In this document: positions 42,570 through 52,207 of the stretch, one piece after another
Layout: every line of letters starts with the position of its first letter
Numbering within the stretch: the stretch's first letter is position 1
DNA from: Sesamum alatum
Lineage: Eukaryota; Streptophyta; Magnoliopsida; Lamiales; Pedaliaceae
NCBI GenBank assembly: GCA_034509735.1
Contig: JACGWO010000013.1
Span: 16,636,136-16,700,135 of the forward strand
DNA: 64,000 bases
Direction: 5' to 3'
Notes under the pieces: generated by a model
The model's input: only the letters and a program-made list of their open reading frames with translations
What the model was told of the DNA's origin: nothing
Databases searched by the model: none
Made by a program: the position numbers and the translations under genes

Positions 42570-43400
42570 ATGGCCGAGCCGAATTCTGTTCCTATTCCGA
42601 TTGCCCCAATAGTCGACTTGTCCGGAATGCCGGATAAGTTTTATGGCCAGTCTTTCAAATGTTGGCAAAAACAGATAAAAATATGGTTGACAATGAAGGG
42701 ACTTTTGTCGGTAATTCAGGTGACTTTCCCTGAACCAACTGAGACCGATCCCAAAACTGTTGAGATTTCTTAGTAGACTGAGCGGGATCAAATAGGTTGA
42801 GGAGCCGTTTGTTAGCAATGTCAAATACGCTCTTCGATGTCTATTGTTTCAATTCTTACATTTCAAAATCATTATAGGATGAGTTGTACAGGAAATATAA
42901 TACTGAAGAGCAAGGGCTCGAAAAATATTTTGTTTCCAAGTTCATGAGGTATCAGATGGTCGAGAGAAGGTTTGTAACTGAACAGAAGCATGAGATTATC
43001 AATCTTAAGCATTCTCTGTCTGATGTTGAGATGAAGCTTCCCAAGAAGTTTCTGATCATGGCTATAATGGACAAATTTCCTGAGTCTTGGGAAAGTTTTG
43101 GCATGAAACTTAAGCATCAGAAAGGGAGAATATCTCTGGATGATCTTATGGTCACAATCAGTATTGAGGAAGAGCATAAAAATCAGACCCATAAGATGCC
43201 TGTTGAGCATCAACCACGGGCCAATTTAATAATTGAGAAAAAGAATATGAATAACATGAACACGAACTCGAAAACCATCAATAAAGACAAGGCCATCAAA
43301 ACAAAGAAATCAAAAACAAACAAATCCTGCTGGAACTGTGGGCAGGTTGGACAGTAGGCCAAGGATTTTCCTACTAAAAAGGCCAAGACTAGGCAGCTGT
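42570..43400 (+). pseudogene. Copia-3 gag
   Basis: It starts MAEPNSVPIPIAPIV and reads KFYGQSFKCWQKQIKIWL, typical of copia gag. A double stop at about 42,772 and a shift follow, and the rest is open from 42,884 (KYFVSKFMRYQMVERR, then LPKKFLIMAIMDKFPESWES). The zinc knuckle near 43,327 is damaged: CWNCGQVGQ followed by a stop, with the His and last Cys replaced. RNA binding would be lost. Confidence 0.75.
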
Positions 43401-43404
43401 CAAT

Positions 43405-44310
43405 ATGGTTGTCGGAGGGTCTAGTGGTGCTAGCACTTCCGGAGCAACTGAAGGGTATGTTTCTGTACAATTCGAACTCCTTACTACCTATGAACCTTTT
43501 GATTGGTTGATTGACACCGAAGCCAGATTAGTGGCTAAGGGTTTTAAACAAAAGGAGGGAGTAGACTATTTTGATACCTATTATCCAGTAGCTTGGTTGA
43601 CTATAATCCGGGTGCTTATAGCTCTTGCTTCGGTGTATAGTCTCCCGATACACCAAATGGATGAGAAAACTTGTTAAGTCTCTCTGTGGGCTTTAACAAG
43701 CACCCAAACAGTGGCATGAAAAGTTTGATAAAACTATTCTTGCATTTGGCTTCACCGTTAATCAGAGTGATAAATGTATTTACTGTAAGGTTAAAGGAGA
43801 TAAGATTATTATTCTATGCCTGTATGTAGATGACATTCTGTTAATCAAATCTTGTTTAGATATAATAACCGAAACCAAGTCATTTTTGAAAAATAAGTTT
43901 GAAATGAAGGATATGGGTGAGGCACATGTAATTCTTGATATCAAGTTGACTCATTCAACTGATGAGATAGCCATTTCTCAGTCTCATTATGTTGAAAAGA
44001 TAATTGAGAAATTCGGCTATCAGAACAGTTGAATTGCAAAGACAACCTATGATCCTTCTGTAGCTTTATTAAAAAATGAAACTAGTGTTCTTGTTGTACA
44101 TTGTGATAGTCAAACCACAATAGCAAAGGTTCATAGTTGTAAATACAACCAAAAGACACATCCAAGTTAGACTCAAGTCTATAAGGGCATTAGTGTCAGA
44201 CAGAGTTATAGGCATTAACTTTGTGGAAACAAAGGACAATGTGGCTGATCCTTTGACGGAAGGATTATATCTGTCACAAGTACAAAATTCAGATTGGGGA
44301 TGGGACTAAA
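43405..44310 (+). pseudogene. Copia-3 protease stub fused to RT and RNase H
   Basis: The open frame 43,405-43,677 goes from FDWLIDT (protease site) directly to EARLVAKGFKQKEGVDYFDT, which is RT. The rest of the protease and the whole integrase are missing, a deletion of probably over 2 kb joined in frame. Beyond a stop at 43,675, RT continues with PKQWHEKFDKTILAFGF-like coding and the active site YVDDILLI (43,823-43,834). RNase H remnants (HCDSQTTIAK, then DNVADPLT) end near 44,310. Confidence 0.75.
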
Positions 44311-44328
44311 AACCCATCAGTGACATAT

Positions 44329-45966
44329 CTATGATAGCAACCCAAATGCTTCTCCACGTGCTTTACGGATTGTTCCCAAGACCCGCCTCCAAGAAATCAC
44401 AACGTGGGAAGTATCTGGCTTTGAAGACTTTGCAAGCAAGCTATCCGGTTTAGTAAGGATCCTCCACGCCTGTTTTGCAACAAGGGCCACACTGAAAGCT
44501 CCAAGGTCCCGGAATCCCATGCCGCCGTGGTCCTTACTTTCATAAAGTTTGCTCCAGGCTACCCAGTGTATATGCTTCTCCTTGGGGCTTCTCCACCAGA
44601 AATCTGCAAGAATGGATTCAACCTGTTTAATCAAAGACTGTGGAAGTAGAAAACACCTCATTGCATAGGTAGGGACAGTTTTTTATCAAGACTTCTTTGC
44701 CGGCTTGAGACAGTAGTTATTCTCTCCACCCCAACACTTTTTTTCTATACTCTCTCTTGAATGTACTGAAAAATCTCCTTCTTTGATCTCCCAATGCACG
44801 ACGACAACCCAAGGTGTTTATCCTGTCTTACAACAACAGAGACATCGAGGATCTAGGCCAATTCATGCTGCAATTGCAACTCTGTGTTCTTGCTGAAAAC
44901 AATGGAGGACTTCAGGAGGTTGATGAATTGTCTAGATGCCTTTTCGTATTTCTTAAGAATGTCCCGGATACTGCTAAAGGTTTCCCTTGTTGCCTCCCCG
45001 AAAATGAGAGAATCATCGGTGAATAGGAGGTGTGAGATCCGTGGGGTACCTCGACCGACCAAAATGCCTCTAATCTGGTTCTTAAATTCAGCATCCTGTA
45101 ACAAGCAACTAAGAACTTCCACGCATAAAATGAACAAGTAAAGAGACAACGTGTCCCCCTGACGGAGTCCCCGTTTAGGAATCAAGTGACCAAACTGACT
45201 ACAATTAAGAATAAAATAGAAGGACACAGAAGAGACACACAACATAAGTAAAGACACAAACAACTGGTGAAACCTTAAGCAACCTAACACTGTCCAGGAA
45301 TCTCCACTCAATTCTATCATAGCTTTTGCTCATGTCAAGCTTAAGTGCGGCATTGCCCACTTTTCCTTTTCTTTTATGCTTAAGAAAATGGTGAATTTCA
45401 AAAGAGACAAGGAAGTTGTCTATAATCAGTCTACCATGAACAAATGCAGACTAGGTGGGGAAAATAATATCGTCAAGACAAGTTTTTAGCCTATTAACTA
45501 CAGCTTTAGAAGCTAATTTGTACACGACATTGCAAAGGCTAATAGGTCTAAATTGCGAGATAGTATCTGGGGAGGTGCTTTTGGGGATTAAAACAATAAA
45601 AGTGTGATTAAGTCTAGGCGAAAAAATGCGAAATTAAGGAATTCAAGAACACATTTAGAGACATCAATACCAACAATATTCCAGTAACATTGAAAGAAAA
45701 TAGGGGGTGGAGACCATCCGAACCAGGTGATTTCAAGGGGTACATTTGGGAGAGAGCAAGGGCTACCTCGTCATAGGTGTAAGGTTCAGTCAGACGCTAA
45801 TTCATATCCACCGTGACTTTAGGCTGCACGGAACTCAACACGTCCTCTATGTCCAAATCCGAAGGCTCCACCGAGGAGAAGATATTCTGGAAATAGTTCG
45901 GGATGATGTCTCTAACCTCCTCTCTCCTTCCACACCCCGTTATCATCTTTCAGCCTATCAACTTTG

Positions 45967-45998
<32 letters not shown>

Positions 45999-46360
45999 TT
46001 TCAGCGGCTACTCGCCTTAGCGTGAAAATACGTTATGTTTTTTGTCCTCTTTTTTTAACCACTCCGTCTTACTGTGTTGTTTCCATTTTATCTGCCTGTC
46101 CTTTAGCAAACCTTCAAGTTCCTTAGTCACAATCGAACTCCTCAATTTGTTCTTGGTTGTCATCTTGTTCTCATTAATCCTGCCCAGCTTATTCTCAAGA
46201 TCACAAATTTTGCCTTCCAGATTACCATACTTCCTATCACCCCAATGGAAAAGGCCAACCTTACAATTATCCATACAACTCCAAGCTGCCTCGTGATCAC
46301 TGTTCAACCTAGGGCTAGACCAACTATTATGGATAATCTGCTCACACTCCTTTGCCTTCA
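44329..46360 (-). pseudogene. LINE reverse transcriptase
   Basis: Reading leftward: LKKEDKKHNVF near 46,070, DNGVWKERREVRDI near 45,925, SPGSDGLHP-type coding near 45,720, RGLRQGDTLSLYLFILCVEV near 45,150, the active-site variant FTDDSLIFGEA at about 45,023-44,990, and the downstream [21 protein letters not shown] in 44,661-44,329. This is the standard plant LINE order. Stops and frameshifts occur in many places. A 35-bp T-rich homopolymer interrupts it at 45,967-46,001. Confidence 0.85.
45967..46001. repeat. Homopolymer tract T12-C-T22
   Basis: On the coding strand this is an A tract inside the Arg/Lys-rich motif before DNGVW. Reading resumes on the far side, so it looks like slippage in an A-rich lysine codon run, not an inserted tail. 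Confidence 0.8.
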
Positions 46361-47115
46361 TCCAGTGAGCTTCAATCTGCGAATTCGTTGTGTGGAACCC
46401 TATCTTTTGGTTGGAACTTCAGTCTCGACCAAAATAGGACGATGATCAGAATATACCATAGGTAGATGGGATACTTTGGTGGCCGAAAACAGTGATCTCC
46501 AGCGGATGCAAGCAAGAGCTCTATCCAATCTAACATTAACAGTGGCAAGGGCTTCTCGGTTATTGGACTAGGTGAACTTGGGCCCCGTAAAGCCAAGGTC
46601 ATGTAGTTCAGTTTCATCAATTGCTTGTCGAAACCCCCCGATATGGGACATATTTGCCGATTGGGAGCTCTCATTCTCGTGGTGAAAAAGTATGGCGTTA
46701 AAATCCCCATTGCAGAGCCACAATAGTCTAGATTTCCTGTGAAGAGTGCGAACAAGATACCAGGTTTCATGTTTTCTGTCTTGCTGCGAGAATCCATATA
46801 AACCAGTTAGTCTCCATTCCCTTAGTCCATCAGTACTATGCACTTGAACATCAACATGATTTTTACCATAACTTAGTAGTGAAACAGAAAGGGTTTTTCT
46901 CCAAATCAAACACAAACCGCCACTATGGCCAACAACAGCCATAGAAATACCATACATATCAAGGTGTCGTTTTAAAAAAATTTCATCTTCCTATTATCAC
47001 ACTTAGTTTCAGATAGGAAGATGAAGGAAGGGTCATACTTGCGTATGAGTTTGTGAAGACGATGAACAGTCCCGGCCCCTCCCAAGCCGTGATAATTCCA
47101 GGCGAGGCAAATCAT
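46361..47115 (-). pseudogene. LINE endonuclease domain
   Basis: The start MICLAWNYHGLGG at 47,115 is the conserved beginning of the apurinic-type endonuclease of plant LINEs. FIFLSETKCDN (catalytic Glu) and, after a shift near 46,970, HSGGLCLIWRKTLSV, LTGLYGFSQQ, LWLCNGDFNAILFHHE (Asp motif) and GFTGPKFT follow. This domain nicks target DNA to prime reverse transcription. Several frameshifts inactivate it. Confidence 0.85.
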
Positions 47116-47119
47116 GGCG

Positions 47120-49377
47120 ATTGACGGGACTACTGGGCAGTCGCCACCGTTGATAGCTGAGGTGCAGAAATTGCAGGGATAGAGAGAGAAGCTCTTTTCT
47201 CCAGTCTATTGCTGCCATCGGAGGTGGTAGAAATAGACATGGGAAGTTTCTGCTTTCGGCGAATAGAAGTATACGCATCTCTGCTAGTGCCTCTCGCACA
47301 CTCCCTACCTCTCCGATGAGCTGTTATTGAGGAAAAGGATGGGGAAATTCCCAAATTATCATTCTCAAAGCTGACGGGAAAATTCACCATAAATCCGGTA
47401 TTGGCGACGTTGACTGTATATGGAGCTAGGGGTATAGGGGGCTCTTTTGAGATTGGTGATGCTGTGGATTCTTCGTCTTTGAGTTTATGAGGTGAGAATT
47501 TAGGTGGGTGAGGGTCGGGTTGGGTATGTTGAGGAGTAGGGTAATGTGTTTGTGGTGTTGGGTTTGGGTGGTTTGTGGTATCTTCGAGTGGGATGTGAGG
47601 TCTATAGGTAGGGCTGTTTTGAGTCGATTGGTGTAGGGGTAAGAGTATTGGGTTGGGCTCTCATAGGTGGGATGGACTAGGCAGGTCTATGTTGGGCGCG
47701 TGGTGGGCTGCGGTATCGGGCTGAGGGCCAAGGATGGTAATGGGCCTAAGAGGGGGGCTTTGCCAGTAATGGAAATGTGGGTTGCTCGCTAAAAGTAGGG
47801 CCTGTGGAAGTGGAGTTGCTGGAAATCGGAATGTGAAAATCACTTAGATCTTTGCCTTTATTAAAGGTCCATTCAATACCAGGAAATCTAGTATCCCCTT
47901 CCAATTTAGTTCCATAATTCGCGCCTCTCGGATTCGCTATTTCCATGTAAACACTTTCCTTAGCGTGGGTCGATGCATGGATGACGCTCTTACCATGCAC
48001 GAGATGAGAACAATCCCCAAAGATACGGGCTCCTTTCCATTTTGGATCCCCCCATCGGAACCCACTTTTGAAGCCGTTGTCGTGAACATCGGCCGGAGAG
48101 GGAGAGACGTTGACCAGCTGCCCTGCCTGTGCAACATAGGGTGTACTCGCATAGGGCCATTTTCTCGCATCCAAAGCCCCAAGGGGGTAGTTTGGTCCTG
48201 GATTGACAAAACCATCGGAGTAATAGAGCTCGTAAAACTTACTGATACGGCCTAGTTTGCCACAAATGTAGCAGAAATTCAGAAGACGCTCATAGGTGAG
48301 ACGAAAAAAAAAACTCCTTTCCTGATTCTAAGTGGAGTTTAACGACCCGTTTGATGGTTTTATTAACATCAGTACTTACTCGGAGCTAAATGGACTGGAT
48401 CCATGTCATGTCACTTTCTCTACTGATTGTCTTAATAAAGTGTCCAATTTTATTCCCAATTGAGACTAGAACTTGTTCAGATCGTAAATTAGCGGGGACA
48501 TCGTGTACATGCACAACAAACGGGGTCCAATCCGGGTTGATACTGCCCAACTTGCTGTTTTCGTTGACTTGTTGAATGATAAGAAGGTTTCTATCGAAAG
48601 TCCAAGGTCCCCGTTCGAGAGTACATTTCAGATCAACAACATGGTTAAACTTCAATCCCATCCTGTCATCAGAAATTCTACTGATCGATAATCCTCTGGC
48701 TGGTCGGAGAAGATTAGTCAAAGTGGAGCGGAGGGCCTCGAAGTTACTGGCCTGTGGGTTAGCAATCTCCCCACCAGAGTGAGGCTGTTATCATGTCTGA
48801 CATTGTCCCAAAACGAATCAGGAAGCACAAGTGCATCGCTTTCACCACCCGTTAGAAACAACCTTTGTCCAATTTCCAAAATATCCTTCCCCAATGCACT
48901 ACAAGAAAATATCATGTTAGTGATAAAATATCAAATGACAATTTTAAGGTTATCCCCAAAAATATTTATTAAGTGACAATATTTGTTATCTTGTCACTAT
49001 ATAATTATTAGTGACAAAAATTGTGTATAAAGTTGTCACTAAATACAATTAGTGACACATCTATAGTGACTACACAATATAATGACAACAATTATTTGTT
49101 GTCACTAGGTTGTCACTATACATGAGTCACTAATTGTATTTAGTGACAACTTTGTGCATATTTTTTTGTCACTAATTCTTGCTAATAATAATTTTTATAA
49201 AATAATAGTAATTATCAAAACCATAAAATTCATTATTGTGACAAAATAAACATTCTTGTCACTAAATATATATAATAAGTGACTATATTAAAATTATCAC
49301 TTAATTTTTATTTTTTTTGTCGCTAATCTTCTATTTTCTTGTAGTGATGGATTAGACGGATTACGGGAAGAGGACAT
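47120..49377 (-). pseudogene. LINE ORF1 (RNA-binding protein), split by a MITE
   Basis: The likely start is ATG at 49,377 (MSSSRNPSNPS). The frame then meets the MITE (49,346-48,897). Beyond it the protein continues with KDILEIGQRLFLTGGESDAL, LVGRLL, and a DUF4283-type stretch in 48,721-48,386 (GLKFNHVVDLKCTLERGPWTF, PFVVHVHDVPANL). A zinc knuckle near 48,286-48,237 reads CYICGKLGRISKFY, with the His and last Cys replaced. A Pro/Ser-rich tail with frameshifts runs to about 47,120. ORF1 proteins coat LINE RNA. Confidence 0.8.
48897..49346. mobile_element. CACTA-type MITE (450 bp)
   Basis: It begins CACTACAAGAAAAT and ends ATTTTCTTGTAGTG, perfect inverted ends, with the 3-bp duplication ATG on both sides (48,894-48,896; 49,347-49,349). 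The inside has many TAGTGACAA / TTGTCACTA motifs in both orientations, like CACTA subterminal repeats. It codes for nothing and would need an outside transposase. Confidence 0.97.
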
Positions 49378-49647
49378 GTTGGGAAAAGTGAACCCTTGTA
49401 CGGGAGACAAGAATTTAGCGCCTGCATACAGATAGGTAGGTCAGAAAAAAATGGCAAGGTAACCAGATGAAGAGGAAAAAACAGTAAGCACAAATGAAAA
49501 GAAGGCGATAGAGCAACGCTGATGAGCACGGTGGAGAACATGGTTCAAAGTAGCGGTATCGGCGATAATATCAGCGAGTATTGTTCCACATCAATCGCGA
49601 CATATTGGGATATTATCGGGCGATACCAAGCAATTATGTTATACAAT

Positions 49648-50990
49648 TGATGGGTGTCGGAACCATCAAAAATAATTCCTACAACTACTTTTTGTGAAAG
49701 TGGTAAGTAGGGTCGAATCCATAGGGATCGACGATATGTTGACTTCTTCAAAAGAGACAAAAGAAATAAAAGAGGGTGGAGTTTTGATTTTTAGTTTAAA
49801 AGAAAATAGCAAAGCACGATTTAAAAGAGAAGATTAAATGAATAAGAGAGTTTTCCGGTTAAAGCAGGTTAATGCTTGATTCCGTTAGTCGATCATCGAT
49901 GTAAATGTAACAATCATTAAAACAAGTAGATCAGTTATGGTCATTGGTACGGCCGAACAACCTCACCCTTCCTTACCTTTTTGTCAACCAAGGAACGTCC
50001 GTTGGCTAAATCCCCTAATCAATGAACAACCCCGAGAACGTCCACAAGATTTAATCCATCAACAACATTAAGAACTAGAAGGGCCTGATCCTAATCAACA
50101 AAATCCTACGAGGATTCATTTAGATTATATCATGCATTCTCCATAACATGACTAACCACTTTGACACGATTAATCATGCTATATTGCTACTAGGTATTGA
50201 ACTAAACAAACAATTATGGATTTGTAAGTTCAATTAGCTAAGCAAACCTTCTTGATAATGAACAACTGGCTATATTATTCATAAATCAGACATTTGTAAA
50301 AAGAGTGCAGAGAATAACATGAATTTAATTTTAATAAAAGTGGTAAGCACTATTAGATCTCACAACGTTTTAAGAATCAAGCAATCACCGTACTTCAACC
50401 GAAAAATGAAGAAATTAGCCTAACATGCTAATGGAAGAACACACTAAAAAGTGGAATTCCATTAGCAATTGGGCAACGTATTAAAACTAAAGAGAGATAG
50501 AAGAAGTAGAATAGTAAAATAAAATATAGAATTCAATGTAAACAAGAGATGGTTTGGAGTTGTGAGGTGCCTCCTATTTATAATATTAGCACCTTACGAA
50601 TCTGGACATAAAAAAAGGTAGATAAATGATTGCTTATAAAAATGTTAACAACTTAATTCCTAACAATCAAATAGGCAAATTTCGGATCTTTCCTAAAGTC
50701 TTTCAGCAATCATTCCATCTTTTTTCAACAAAATCCATAGCATTCCTTTTTCTCCTGGGTTGACTGCAGCGTTAAGCGTGGGCACGCTTAGTAGAAACTC
50801 CGAATCTGCCACTCTTTTCCACTTGTTCCCTTAAATGCCTTCAAATGCCATTCTTAGCTTCAATTTACCATCTTTACTCCTTATAAGATGTATTTTCCTG
50901 AAAATGCAATAAATCCACATGATTAAGAGTAATTAGTCCTTAAAATAGGGCATTACAATCATCAAAATATGACAGATTACACACTTATCA
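49648..50990 (-). mobile_element. Solo LTR of Athila/gypsy type (1,343 bp)
   Basis: On the plus strand it runs TGATGGGTGTCGG...ACACTTATCA and is flanked by ACAAT (49,643-49,647; 50,991-50,995). The element's own direction is minus, because the GGGTCGAATCC-type stretch near 49,710 corresponds to the end of Athila-like LTRs. It carries a CGTG-N2-CACG palindrome at 50,773-50,790. Confidence 0.9.
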
Positions 50991-51129
50991 ACAATGCTTA
51001 AAAAATTCCAAAAAAATTAGTAAACTTATAAAAATAATAAAACACCACAAATTACTATATAATATTACAAATCAAAAGTTTTATAATATCAAGCATCGAT
51101 AAATTACAAAAATGCTTAAGATATACATG

Positions 51130-51868
51130 CATGATCAAAAGAAAGGGGATCGCCGATGGGGCTCAAAATGATCGGCATCATCATCGTCATCACTCCTCCT
51201 ATAATAATCATGTGAACTAGGTGAGTAATTATGGCCGAAAGGCGTGGTGTAAGAACCAACATTGATAACACCTGCTGGGTAAAAAATTCCATATGGAAAG
51301 TACATCACCGGTTGAGTTGGTATTACATAAGGGCCTTGTGGGAAACACCTTGATACCGTAGATTGTAAGGCACTTGCGGAAGTGGTTGTGATGGCATTAT
51401 ATGCTCCATGTTCTGGTTGTGATAGATTGAACCTTGATAGTATGTACTAGTACCACTACTATTAGAGGATTCTATAACTGAATGTCGATTACTCTCATCG
51501 AGGCTATCTGTCGTGCTTCCACAATTTCTTCTTCTAGCCTGAGATTTCCCACTATGTGTACTTGTTGATGACCCCTGATGTCCTTACAGTTGGTGTAGTC
51601 TATAGTCATCAATTTCCAAATTCTGCATAGAGAACTGGAGGTCAGACGACCTTCTACTATGTCTTTGTGATTGACAATCACCATATTGACTGGGAAAATC
51701 CGTCAAATTGGATAACCGACGTTGATTCTCAATTCCAGGGCGATACCTATGGTCTGTGTCTTGCGCTGCATAGTAATTTTCATCTCCTTCAGCCCATGTT
51801 ATGACATGACTTTGTTGGGTATCTTTGTGGCCATTTTCGTCTCATCATTGTCATCGTCATCATCATCA
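51130..51868 (-). pseudogene. hAT transposase linker and tail remnant
   Basis: Reading continues from the BED finger into an Asp-rich run encoded by GAT/GAC repeats (51,846-51,910). Ser/Gln/Arg-rich sequence follows with stops near 51,790 and 51,595, then a Tyr/Pro-rich tail around 51,460-51,190. No DUF659 block and no C-terminal dimerisation motif are visible, so the middle of the gene has been lost. Confidence 0.55.
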
Positions 51869-52207
51869 TCATATCATCACCATCATCATCGTCATCACTA
51901 TCATCCTGATTGCTTGAGCTCGGTAAAACATGTTTATCCTTTCTTGAGGATGAAACTTGTCCACTTTTGTCCTTGAACGTGACTTGTTTAGCCTTTTCCT
52001 GCGATGAAACTCCTGTCGTACCATCTTCTGAATCTCCGATGGAACTCTTGTACAGGCTTCTGCATTTTCAGATACCTGTGCAATATGTTGTTTAAGGCGA
52101 GTAATCCCGCTATGTACAACTTTTCCATAGTAAGAACACTTACATTTTTTTCTATCTCCTCCAACAGGAGTTGCATGCTCCCAACCATTATTCAATTTTG
52201 GAGCCAT
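51869..52207 (-). pseudogene. hAT transposase N-terminus with BED zinc finger
   Basis: Start MAPKLNNGWEHATPVGGDRK, then the BED-type finger CKCSYYGKVVHSGITRLKQH with downstream VSENAEAC, and VPSEIQKMVRQEF. This is the well-known opening of plant hAT transposases, which binds the element ends. The expected second Cys of the CxxC pair is Tyr (C-S-Y-Y), so the finger is probably dead. About 113 codons are open. The 1.3 kb upstream to 53,539 is non-coding subterminal sequence with an AT run at 52,421-52,442. Confidence 0.8.

Larger units (their letters stand above)
41870..44325 (+). mobile_element. Copia-3: internally deleted, 3'-truncated copia element
   Basis: A TATA box (TATAAAAG) near 41,900 and a long leader precede gag at 42,570. 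Coding runs gag, a protease stub, RT and RNase H, with integrase deleted. No 3' LTR is present: the sequence passes into LINE coding at about 44,329. LTR boundaries and primer site could not be fixed. The 140 bases between the hairpin and the TATA-bearing part (41,593-41,870) show nothing else. Confidence 0.7.

Noticed and set aside
45967..46001. Poly(T) as the tail of an inserted SINE or LINE
   Set aside because: LINE coding continues on both sides and no target duplication or SINE body is seen.
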